From contig DMCR01000094.1 of assembly GCA_003445735.1 (NCBI GenBank), positions 1-21,070 on the forward strand: a DNA stretch of 21,070 nucleotides, written 5' to 3'. The number at the start of each line of letters is the position of its first letter. Position 1 is the first letter of the stretch. A model generated the notes under the pieces. The model saw only the letters and a program-made list of their open reading frames with translations, had not been told where the DNA came from and made no database searches. Position numbers and translations under genes: made by a program. The DNA comes from Cryomorphaceae bacterium. Lineage in GTDB: Bacteria; Bacteroidota; Bacteroidia; Flavobacteriales; Schleiferiaceae. Below, piece after piece: positions 13,404 through 20,586 of this stretch.

Positions 13404-14297
13404 ATGGCGACATTTAATCTAGACGACATAACTACCAAAGAACGCCACATGAAACTGCTTGGGGCGATAGGGCCTAGACCTATTGCTTTGGTAAGTACGG
13501 TGGATGAGTATGGCAATAATAATTTGAGTCCATATAGCTTCTTTAATATTTTCTCTTCGAACCCACCGGTGCTGATTTTTTCGCCGGCGAGACGCGTGAG
13601 AGATAATACGACTAAGGACACGCTGCACAATTGTATGGTACAAAAGGAGTGTGTGGTGAACGTGGTTAGCTACGATGTGGCGCAGCAGGTGAACTTGAGC
13701 TCTGCGGAATATGATTCTTCGGTGGACGAGTTTGTGAAGAGCGGTTTGACGCCCATAGATTCGGAACTGGTGCAAGCGAAGCGAGTGAAAGAAAGCCCGG
13801 TGAGCTTGGAATGTGAAGTTCGCGACATCTTGCATTTGGGAGAGGAAGGCGGTGCCGGGAATTTGGTCATGTGTTTGATCAAGCGCATTCACATTGCGGA
13901 TCGAGTTTTGGCGGAAGACGGCGGTATCAATCAAGAAGAAATAGATTTAGTGGGACGTATGGGCCGTCATTGGTGGGTGCGTGCCTCAGGGGATGCGTTG
14001 TTTAAGCTGAGCCCGCCGCCAGTTGGTATTGGAGTGGATCATATTCCAGATGTTATTCGTCGTTCGACGATTTTGACAGGGAATAATTTGGGCCAATTAG
14101 GTGCGGTAACAGTTCTCCCAACCGACGCCGAAATAGAAGCCATGAAAAATGACTTTGATGTGCGACGTATATTGCAAAACTTTGCTGACGGCATTGAGTT
14201 GCGCGAGCAGTTGCACGAAATGGCAAAAGAATTGTTAGACAACGACCAGGTGCACGAAGCCTGGAAAGTATTATTAATAGATAAATCGGCCCGTTAA
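13404..14297 (+). CDS. Flavin reductase-like FMN-binding protein
   Basis: A 297-residue protein of the flavin reductase-like split-barrel family (PF01613). The FMN-binding domain covers about residues 15-185: the signature GAIGPRPIALVSTVDEYGNNNLSPYSFFN is at about 22-50, then PPVLIFSPARR and KDTLHNC, followed by the segment ECVVNVV. The family binds FMN and often supplies reduced flavin or acts as an oxidoreductase; the substrate is unknown. Residues about 190-297 form an extra region with GVDHIPDVIRRSTILTGNNLGQLG and a helical end. The ATG at 13404 is chosen because an in-frame TTG at 13383 lies inside the -7 promoter element. DUF3127 follows after 12 bp, so it heads a three-gene operon. Confidence 0.9.
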   Translation: MATFNLDDITTKERHMKLLGAIGPRPIALVSTVDEYGNNNLSPYSFFNIFSSNPPVLIFSPARRVRDNTTKDTLHNCMVQKECVVNVVSYDVAQQVNLSSAEYDSSVDEFVKSGLTPIDSELVQAKRVKESPVSLECEVRDILHLGEEGGAGNLVMCLIKRIHIADRVLAEDGGINQEEIDLVGRMGRHWWVRASGDALFKLSPPPVGIGVDHIPDVIRRSTILTGNNLGQLGAVTVLPTDAEIEAMKNDFDVRRILQNFADGIELREQLHEMAKELLDNDQVHEAWKVLLIDKSAR

Positions 14298-14309
14298 CAG
14301 GGTAAATCC

Positions 14310-14684
14310 ATGCAAATAGAAGCCAGAATCCAAAAGATTATGGACGAACAGGTCATCTCTGACCGTTTCAGAAAACGTGAATTCGTAGTTCAAACCAAAG
14401 AGCAATACCCCCAAACCTTGTGTTTTGAATTCACTCAAGACAAAACTTCCGTTTTGAATAACTTCCAAGTAGGACAAGAAGTGAATGTAGAATTTAATAT
14501 TCGCGGACGCGAGTGGACGCCTCCTCAAGGCGGTGATACCCGTTACTACACTACATTACAGGCTTGGCGTATGAATGCAGTAGAAGGTGCTGGGCCAGGA
14601 CCTTCTGATTTACCGCCTCAAGGCCAGCCGTTTGAAGCGCCATCAGGAGGTTCCGATGTTTTAGACGACGATCTGCCGTTCTAA
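14310..14684 (+). CDS. DUF3127 protein with an SSB-like C-terminal tail
   Basis: A 124-residue cytosolic protein of family DUF3127 (PF11325), common in Bacteroidota and without known function. Residues about 1-92 form the conserved domain, which looks like an OB-type beta-barrel: VISDRFRKREFVVQT at 15-29, LCFEFTQDKTSVLNNF at 37-52, VGQEVNVEFNIRGREW at 54-69 and YYTTLQAWRM at 79-88. Residues about 93-117 are a Gly/Pro/Ser/Gln-rich linker. The last six residues, DDDLPF, are nearly identical to the DDDIPF protein-docking tip of bacterial single-stranded-DNA-binding protein. A role on nucleic acid with SSB-like partner docking is inferred, not shown. It lies 12 bp behind the flavin reductase gene and 11 bp ahead of aat. 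Confidence 0.9.
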   Translation: MQIEARIQKIMDEQVISDRFRKREFVVQTKEQYPQTLCFEFTQDKTSVLNNFQVGQEVNVEFNIRGREWTPPQGGDTRYYTTLQAWRMNAVEGAGPGPSDLPPQGQPFEAPSGGSDVLDDDLPF

Positions 14685-14695
14685 AAAAGTTTTAG

Positions 14696-15421
14696 ATGAA
14701 CAATATCAACAGCCCGCTATATTTTATTGGTCAAGGGAATTGGGAAGTTCCAAACCCCAATGATGCGGCCAATGAAGAAGGGCTGATTGCGCTGTCTTGG
14801 GAGCTTTACCCAGAAATGTACGAACGCCTCTACCCGAAGGGGATTTTTCCTTGGTTCGATCAGGATGGAGTGGTCTTTTGGTTCTCGCCTCCGTTGCGCA
14901 GTATCACACCTACCGATGCGGTTGTGGTCGCCAAGAGTATGCGTCCGTATATCAACAAAGGCGCTTGGCGCTTCTCGGTCAATACAGCCTTTGATAAGGT
15001 CCTCGAGGGGTGCAGTACGATGCCGCGCCCGGGGCAGGCGGGTACGTGGATTTCAGAGTTGTTCTTAGATAATTTTGCGGCCATGCACCGCCAAGGGCGT
15101 GCCCACAGTTTTGAGGTTTGGGACGGTGAGGAATTGATCGGCGGAACCTTTGGGGTGATGACCGGAAATGTTTTTGTGGGTGAGAGCATGTTTCATAGCG
15201 TGAAGAATGCATCGAAATTCGCCTATATAGGCATGTGTCAATATTTGGCTGATATGGGTGTGGTGATGGTCGATAATCAATTGCCCACGGCGCACCTGAA
15301 CAGTTTGGGTGCGGAGAATTGGGACCGTCAAGATTATTTGGATTACATGGGTGTTCATTCGCCTGCAGGTGCAACAAATGTGGTAGTGCCTGAAGTGCAC
15401 TCTTTTGCCCTGCGCTATTGA
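14696..15421 (+). CDS. aat: Leucyl/phenylalanyl-tRNA-protein transferase
   Basis: A 241-residue cytosolic enzyme, of normal length, that transfers Leu or Phe from tRNA to proteins with N-terminal Lys or Arg and so creates N-degrons. Signatures are YPKGIFPWFDQDG at about 46-58, the WFSPPLR loop, TWISELFLDNFAAMHRQGRAHSFEVWD, GGTFGVMTGNVFVGESMF and VDNQLPTAHLNSLGAENW. It is the last gene of the operon. It converges with the ABC permease gene and their coding ends overlap by 7 bp. The clpP and clpX genes that may serve the same degradation route lie 4.5 kb downstream; ClpS and its ClpA/ClpC partner, which normally read this N-degron, are not in the window. Confidence 0.95.
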   Translation: MNNINSPLYFIGQGNWEVPNPNDAANEEGLIALSWELYPEMYERLYPKGIFPWFDQDGVVFWFSPPLRSITPTDAVVVAKSMRPYINKGAWRFSVNTAFDKVLEGCSTMPRPGQAGTWISELFLDNFAAMHRQGRAHSFEVWDGEELIGGTFGVMTGNVFVGESMFHSVKNASKFAYIGMCQYLADMGVVMVDNQLPTAHLNSLGAENWDRQDYLDYMGVHSPAGATNVVVPEVHSFALRY

Positions 15422-16248
15422 TCCTTACTAAAGGAAGCGCTGAGGCTATTTAAACTCAATACACTTGCGGCAATCAAGGCACCTGGGATTAGGCTCAGGT
15501 AAGCTTTGCCTGTCATGAGGTAGGGGTAATAATCTCGAATCATGCTGCCCCACGAGGGCATGGGGGGCTGAGCTCCAATACCGAGGAAGCTGAGGCCACT
15601 TTCGATGAGAAGGGCACTGGCAAAATTGGTCGTACAAATGACTAATAGCGGTCCCCAGGTATTGGGGAGGATTTCCTTGAACATGATGTGTGTTGTTCCG
15701 AAACCTAGGACTTTAGCCGCCTCGACATATTCTTTCTGTTTTTCAGCTAAGAATTGGCCCCTAACTACACGGGCCACCTCGACCCACATGGTCAGTCCTA
15801 CGGCGACGAACACTTGCGTGAGGCCCTTACCTAATACGAAGGTCAGGGCGATGACAAGCAATAGGGTGGGGATGGACCAAAGCACTGACATGAGCCAGGA
15901 AAGGAATTGGTCCACACGACCGCCAAAATACCCTGCCGCCGCTCCGACGGGAATACCGATAACCAAGCTGATGCTCACGGCGATCAAGCCTACAGTGAGG
16001 GAAATGCGGCTGCCTAGAATGACCCTGGAAAAATGATCGCGGCCAAACTTGTCAGTGCCGAACCAGTGTGTTCCCATCTCGCTGGAAGCACCCGGAGAGA
16101 GCATGGCTCGACCCACCTCCATGTCATTGGCCATGGGACTGCTGTCCAAGACGAGCAGCGGCGCGAAAATAGCACAGAGGATAAGACCTAGGATAAACCA
16201 GGCGCCGGGATGGCGGGTGAAGGTTTGTATGTTACTTGACCAAATCAT
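15415..16248 (-). CDS. Oligopeptide/dipeptide-type ABC transporter permease (OppC/DppC family)
   Basis: A 277-residue inner-membrane protein with an OppC-type N-terminal span (about 16-36) and five further spans. The periplasmic segment GTDKFGRDHFSRVILGSRISL (about 64-84) is characteristic of OppC/DppC proteins. The cytosolic EAA loop EYVEAAKVLGFGTTHIMFKEILPN (about 173-196) contacts the ATPase. LLIESGLSFLGIGAQPPMPSWGSM is the usual C-terminal signature. No ATPase, second permease or binding protein is adjacent, so it must pair with subunits encoded elsewhere. Its start lies 17 bp inside the tsp gene, indicating co-translation with the protease. Substrate could be peptides or another solute; it cannot be read from sequence. 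Confidence 0.93.
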   Translation of the reverse strand: MIWSSNIQTFTRHPGAWFILGLILCAIFAPLLVLDSSPMANDMEVGRAMLSPGASSEMGTHWFGTDKFGRDHFSRVILGSRISLTVGLIAVSISLVIGIPVGAAAGYFGGRVDQFLSWLMSVLWSIPTLLLVIALTFVLGKGLTQVFVAVGLTMWVEVARVVRGQFLAEKQKEYVEAAKVLGFGTTHIMFKEILPNTWGPLLVICTTNFASALLIESGLSFLGIGAQPPMPSWGSMIRDYYPYLMTGKAYLSLIPGALIAASVLSLNSLSASFSKDQ

Positions 16249-18373
16249 TGACCACTTTTACGCCTTCGCGCAGCACGAGGTCACGCGATAAATTCTTGTA
16301 CCACTTATGGTAAATATCCGCTTGAGCAGAATCTGTTTCAAACATGGTTAGGTGGTCAGGGAGGGCGACTACACCCAGGCTATCGGGAGCCTTATTGATG
16401 TTCTTAAACAAATCACTTTGTGCCGAGATGGAATCTTGGAAGGCAACATAATCCGTGTAGTTCAGCGGAATGCGTTTGTTCTCCTCGCCCTTGGCAATCC
16501 ACTGTGCGTATTCCTTGAATGCATCGTAGGTATCCTCGGAAGCCAAACGCTCTACCGCTCTTTTATTGGCTCGGTCGAAGGCCTTGGTCCAATTCTTTTC
16601 TGCGTTATAGGTCGCTTTCTCGACATAATCTACCGCCAATGCGTGGTCGTATTCCTTCTCGCCTATGGCAATCTCATCATAGGCACCCGGTAACGAAATA
16701 TCTGGTATAACACCTTGTAGCTGGGTGGTGCCTCCATTGATGCGGTAGAATTTCTCCGTAGTGATTTTGATGGCGCCCAGTGGTTTTAAGCTGTTGAGGT
16801 TTCCGCCCACTGCACGGTCGAAATCGAACATGTTCTGAACGGTTCCTTTTCCGAAGGTGGATTTAGATGGACCCACAATCAAGGCCCGTCCACGGTCTTG
16901 GAGCGCCGCACTAACAATCTCTGAGGCTGAGGCGCTGTATTCGTTGACCAGGATGACCAGCGGTCCATCCCAATAGATTTTGTTTCCTCGATTGTTTTTG
17001 GCGCGTGTACCGCTTTGAAAGTTTTTCACCTGTACCATAGGCCCCTTCTGAGTGAACAAGCCAGCAATTTCAATGGCGGCCTGCAATGAGCCTCCGCCAT
17101 TGCTACGTAAATCAAACACAATGCCCTCAACGCCCTCAGCTTTGAGCTTTTCGATCTCCGCTTTTACATCATCTGCAGCATTTCTGTTCGTGCTCTTGTA
17201 GAAGTCGACATAGAATTTCGGCAGGCGAATGTAGCCGGTTTTCGTGCCTATACTTCCTTTACTTTCAGCGCTTTTACGATTGTAGATACCACCGTCTAAA
17301 ACGACGCTACGCGCAAAGGTGCTTTCGAGCTCCACTACGTCGCGAATGATAGGAATGACCATGCGTGAGCCGTCCTTTTTCTTCACGGTAAGGCGTACTT
17401 CAGTACCTTTTTTACCTCGAATGAGCTTGATGCCTTCACTGATTTTATAACCCACTACATCGACCGGCGCCGCAGTCCCTTGAGCCACAGCGATTATCTT
17501 ATCACCGGCTTCTAGGTCGCCCTGACGCCAACATGCAGATCCCGCGATGATACGCTCAATGGTGATGTAGTCCCCTTCTTTTTTTAGCTGGGCACCGATA
17601 CCTTCAAACTGGCCTGTCATGCTCATCTCGAAATTATCGTTTTGCTGCGGCGCGAGGTAGTTGGTATGTGGATCGAACACCTCACAATAGGCATTCATGT
17701 ACAGGCCAAACCACTCTAGGCGGGTAACATCCATAAGGTCTGAATACCACTCGTTTTGAAGTTCCAACTCCTTTTCGCGGGCCTCCTGCTCAAATTCTTC
17801 GAATGTTTTTTCTTCTTCAAGTTCTCCGTTTTCAAATTCTTCTTCTTGCACCTGCTCCTTCTCGTGAATGCGGTTGATGATGCGCCACTTCAGGTGCTTG
17901 CGCCATTCGTCAACTAGGGCACTTTGGTCTGCGGCGAAGAATTTACTCTTCGAATCTGTCCAAGTATATTCTTCGGTAGTATAATCAAAGGACTCGTTTA
18001 GGAGCTCAGTATATATACTCTTTGAACGTTGAATGCCTGCGGTAATGAGGTTGTAGCTGAGCTCAAAAAATGCAGTGTTGTTTTGGTGAAAAGCATCGTC
18101 AAGGAGGTAGCGGAAAGAATCTAATGGGGCCAATTCCTCTTGCGTCAAAAACAGTTTGTTATAATCCAACGACTTCAGGTAATTCTCGTATACCTCTACA
18201 CTCATCTCATCATCCACCGTTCTAGGCTGTAAATGCACATTAGTCAAAGCATCGCGAACCAAGGAAAAAATGACCTGTTCTTTCTCTTCCTGAGGACCGA
18301 AAAGTTTGAAACTTAAAACGACGAGAGTTCCTATGAGAACAGGGAGGAGGTACTTGAGATTTTTACGCTGCAT
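16232..18373 (-). CDS. prc: C-terminal processing protease Tsp/Prc (S41 family)
   Basis: A 713-residue periplasmic protease, anchored by one hydrophobic N-terminal segment (about residues 6-25, after MQRKNLKY). A Tsp-type N-terminal region contains an unusually acidic, Glu-rich coiled stretch at about 170-205. A PDZ domain (about 254-345, GQFEGIGAQLKKEGDYITIERI) and the S41 peptidase core follow. The catalytic pair is Ser484 in EYSASASE and Lys509 in TFGKGTVQ, 25 residues apart as in Tsp; FDLRSNGGGSL is also present. The C-terminal region is DUF3340-like. The ATG at 18373 is preferred; in-frame ATGs at 18388 and 18508 exist, the latter reading through intergenic sequence. The gene overlaps the permease by 17 bp and is divergent from tig. 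Confidence 0.93.
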   Translation of the reverse strand: MQRKNLKYLLPVLIGTLVVLSFKLFGPQEEKEQVIFSLVRDALTNVHLQPRTVDDEMSVEVYENYLKSLDYNKLFLTQEELAPLDSFRYLLDDAFHQNNTAFFELSYNLITAGIQRSKSIYTELLNESFDYTTEEYTWTDSKSKFFAADQSALVDEWRKHLKWRIINRIHEKEQVQEEEFENGELEEEKTFEEFEQEAREKELELQNEWYSDLMDVTRLEWFGLYMNAYCEVFDPHTNYLAPQQNDNFEMSMTGQFEGIGAQLKKEGDYITIERIIAGSACWRQGDLEAGDKIIAVAQGTAAPVDVVGYKISEGIKLIRGKKGTEVRLTVKKKDGSRMVIPIIRDVVELESTFARSVVLDGGIYNRKSAESKGSIGTKTGYIRLPKFYVDFYKSTNRNAADDVKAEIEKLKAEGVEGIVFDLRSNGGGSLQAAIEIAGLFTQKGPMVQVKNFQSGTRAKNNRGNKIYWDGPLVILVNEYSASASEIVSAALQDRGRALIVGPSKSTFGKGTVQNMFDFDRAVGGNLNSLKPLGAIKITTEKFYRINGGTTQLQGVIPDISLPGAYDEIAIGEKEYDHALAVDYVEKATYNAEKNWTKAFDRANKRAVERLASEDTYDAFKEYAQWIAKGEENKRIPLNYTDYVAFQDSISAQSDLFKNINKAPDSLGVVALPDHLTMFETDSAQADIYHKWYKNLSRDLVLREGVKVVNDLVK

Positions 18374-18395
18374 AAGTCGGGCTAACATAGATATT

Positions 18396-18415
18396 GGCAA
18401 GGTACAATCTTTGCC
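18396..18415 (-). promoter_or_regulatory. Dyad at the tsp upstream region
   Basis: GGCAAGG (18396-18402) and CTTTGCC (18409-18415) form an inverted repeat with one G-T position and a 6-nt centre. It overlaps a minus-strand TACCTTG (18404-18398), a shortened version of the -7 element, so it may be an operator on the tsp promoter. Evidence is weak. Confidence 0.3.
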
Positions 18416-18472
18416 AAAAGAATGGACATTTCCTTGCGTTAAAGCAATCCCAATAAAAGGCAAAATGTTATG

Positions 18473-18480
18473 TACCTTTG
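18473..18480 (+). promoter_or_regulatory. tig promoter -7 element (TACCTTTG)
   Basis: TACCTTTG fits TAnnTTTG and lies 45 bp upstream of the tig ATG. The terminator-like leader hairpin begins 3 bases behind it. No clear -33 TTG is present at usual spacing. Confidence 0.65.
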
Positions 18481-18482
18481 CG

Positions 18483-18504
18483 ACCCCTTTTCGAAGGGGT
18501 TTTT
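18483..18504 (+). other. Terminator-like hairpin in the tig leader
   Basis: ACCCCTT (18483-18489) pairs with AAGGGGT (18494-18500) around a TTCG tetraloop and is followed by a T-run (five T at 18500-18504). Formally it is an intrinsic terminator shape, but it sits at the predicted transcription start of tig, 22 bp before the ATG, with no plus-strand gene upstream. It may stabilise the 5' end or attenuate the operon. Confidence 0.6.
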
Positions 18505-18525
18505 GCAAAATTTAATTGGACACAA

Positions 18526-19884
18526 ATGAACATTCGCAAGAAAGAAGTAGATGCATTAAACCTTTTGGTGACACTAGAAATTACTCCAGAAGATTACCAA
18601 GAGAAGGTAAACGGCGTATTGGAGAACTACCGCAGGCGCGCGAACATCCCGGGATTTCGCCCAGGAAAAGTGCCTATGGGTTTGATTAAGAAGCAATACG
18701 GAAAATCTGTACTCATCGATGAGATCAACAAGATTTTGCAAGACAGCATTTACAACTACATTACTAGTGAGAAGCTCAATATCTTAGGTAATCCACTACC
18801 TGTAGAACAAGAAACTATCGATTTTGATACTCCGGGTACCTACGAATTTCAGTTCGAGATCGGTCTTTCACCAGAGTTTGAGTTGAGCATCACCAAGAAG
18901 AACAAGATTAAAGGTGCCAAAGTCGTGGCCGACAAGAAAGTATTGGACACCTACATGGAAGATATTCGTTCTCGCTACGGGAAGATGGTCACCCCAGAAA
19001 AGGCTGAAGCGCAGGACATGTTCCACGGCTCCTTAACAGAGGTGGATAAAGACGGTAATGCATTAGCGGACGGTATTGTTAAAGAAGAAGCTCAGTTCAT
19101 GGGCAGCAATCTTAAGACGAAGAAAGCGCAAGGCGAACTTTGCAAAATGGGCATGGGCAACACCGTGGTATTGGACGCAGCTAAATCTTTCAGCAAGGAC
19201 TACAACGTTGCTGGATTGTTGGGCGTGACGGACGTGCAATTAGAAGCTTCTAACGGTTCATTTGAATTTAAGTTGACCAATGTAACTCGTATGGAACCTG
19301 CAGAAATCAATCAAGAATTCTTCGATAAGGTATATGGCGAAGGTGAAGTGACTTCTGAAAAGGAAATGCGCGAGCGCATGAAGGAGGAAGCGGAGCGCAT
19401 GTACGCGAACGAAGCTGACCAGTACTTCATGAACAACGTGGCAGAATACCTGTTGGCCAAAACCAAATTCAACCTACCGGTAGCGTTCTTAAAAAAATGG
19501 ATGCAGACTTCCGGTGAGAAGACATTGACTGCTGAAGAAGTAGATGCGGATTGGGAAAAGACTGAAAAGGGATTGCGTTACCAATTGATTGAGAACAAAG
19601 TCATTCAAATGGGCGAAATCAGCGTGAGTCAAGAAGAATTACTCGACCACACTGTAGGTATAGTAAAATCTCAGTTCCAACAGTACGGTCAACAGGTTAT
19701 GGACGAAGAGATGCTCAAGGGCATCGCTGAAAATGCCTTGAAAAACGAGGAAGAAGCACGTCGTTTAAACGACCAAGTATATAACGCTAAGCTGTTGACA
19801 TACTATAAAGAGAACTTTAAGATAGAGGAGAAAGAAGTTACCTATGATGATTTCATTAAATTGGTAACGGCAAACGGCAAATAA
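18526..19884 (+). CDS. tig: Trigger factor
   Basis: A 452-residue ribosome-associated chaperone of usual length that receives nascent chains at the exit tunnel. The ribosome-docking signature GFRPGKVPMGLIKKQYG is at about 43-59 within the N-terminal domain (1-115). A middle domain (about 150-240) occupies the FKBP-type PPIase position but is poorly conserved, as in other Bacteroidota members. The helical C-terminal substrate-binding region (about 260-440) includes EKEMRERMKEEAERMYANEAD. The ATG at 18526 fits the family start (MNIRKKEVDALNL); an in-frame ATG at 18478 would place the promoter and leader hairpin inside the protein. clpP follows after 27 bp, giving the conserved tig-clpP-clpX order. 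Confidence 0.95.
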   Translation: MNIRKKEVDALNLLVTLEITPEDYQEKVNGVLENYRRRANIPGFRPGKVPMGLIKKQYGKSVLIDEINKILQDSIYNYITSEKLNILGNPLPVEQETIDFDTPGTYEFQFEIGLSPEFELSITKKNKIKGAKVVADKKVLDTYMEDIRSRYGKMVTPEKAEAQDMFHGSLTEVDKDGNALADGIVKEEAQFMGSNLKTKKAQGELCKMGMGNTVVLDAAKSFSKDYNVAGLLGVTDVQLEASNGSFEFKLTNVTRMEPAEINQEFFDKVYGEGEVTSEKEMRERMKEEAERMYANEADQYFMNNVAEYLLAKTKFNLPVAFLKKWMQTSGEKTLTAEEVDADWEKTEKGLRYQLIENKVIQMGEISVSQEELLDHTVGIVKSQFQQYGQQVMDEEMLKGIAENALKNEEEARRLNDQVYNAKLLTYYKENFKIEEKEVTYDDFIKLVTANGK

Positions 19885-19911
19885 TTCAATCATCTTAAAA
19901 ACAACCAACGA

Positions 19912-20586
19912 ATGGATTTCGGTAAAGAATTTAAGAAATACGCCACCAAGCATGCAGGTGTCCAAAGCATGTATGTGGACCAATATGTCGATGCATCATT
20001 GACACCCTACATCATTGAAGAGCGCCAAATGAACGTGGCGCAGATGGACGTATTCTCGCGTTTGATGATGGATCGTATCATTTTCTTGGGCACCGGTATC
20101 AACGACCAAGTCGCCAACATCGTCCAAGCACAGCTGTTGTTCTTGGAAAGTGCAGACGCGAAGAAAGACATTCAGATTTACATCAATTCTCCAGGCGGGT
20201 CAGTCTATGCCGGTTTGGGAATTTATGATACCATGCAAGTGGTTAACCCTGATGTAGCTACTATTTGTACAGGCATGGCTGCTTCTATGGGTGCCGTGTT
20301 GATGTGTGCAGGAACCACTGGAAAGCGTTCTGCCCTAAAGCACAGCCGCATCATGATCCACCAGCCTATGGGCGGTGCTCAAGGTCAGGCTTCAGATATG
20401 GAGATCACCCTACAAGAAATCTTGAAGCTCAAGAAAGAGCTTTACAGCATCATCGCCCACCATAGCGGACAGCCATTTGATAAAGTAGAGGAAGATTCAG
20501 ATCGTGACTACTGGATGAATTCGGAAGAAGCCAAGTCCTACGGTATGGTGGATGAAATTCTTCTCGGCAAGAACCAAGCGAAGTAA
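19912..20586 (+). CDS. clpP: ATP-dependent Clp protease proteolytic subunit
   Basis: A 224-residue serine protease subunit that forms the two-ring ClpP chamber and works with ClpX or another Clp ATPase. The catalytic triad is visible: Ser125 in GMAASMGAVL, His150 in RIMIHQPMGG and Asp199 in SDRDYWMN. Other signatures are RIIFLGTGINDQVANIVQAQLLFLES and YINSPGGSVYAGLGIYDTM, and the C-terminal AKSYGMVDEIL. An N-terminal extension of about 30 residues precedes the mature-type start and may be a propeptide. The stop codon shares one base with the clpX start (TAATG), giving translational coupling. Confidence 0.97.
   Translation: MDFGKEFKKYATKHAGVQSMYVDQYVDASLTPYIIEERQMNVAQMDVFSRLMMDRIIFLGTGINDQVANIVQAQLLFLESADAKKDIQIYINSPGGSVYAGLGIYDTMQVVNPDVATICTGMAASMGAVLMCAGTTGKRSALKHSRIMIHQPMGGAQGQASDMEITLQEILKLKKELYSIIAHHSGQPFDKVEEDSDRDYWMNSEEAKSYGMVDEILLGKNQAK

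Noticed and set aside
13419..13934. 171-codon open frame on the minus strand inside the flavin reductase gene
   Set aside because: Composition is His/Arg-rich in the way of antisense shadows and there is no promoter or partner gene.
18478..18525. Upstream ATG for trigger factor at 18478
   Set aside because: It lies within the promoter and leader hairpin; the family N-terminus begins at 18526.
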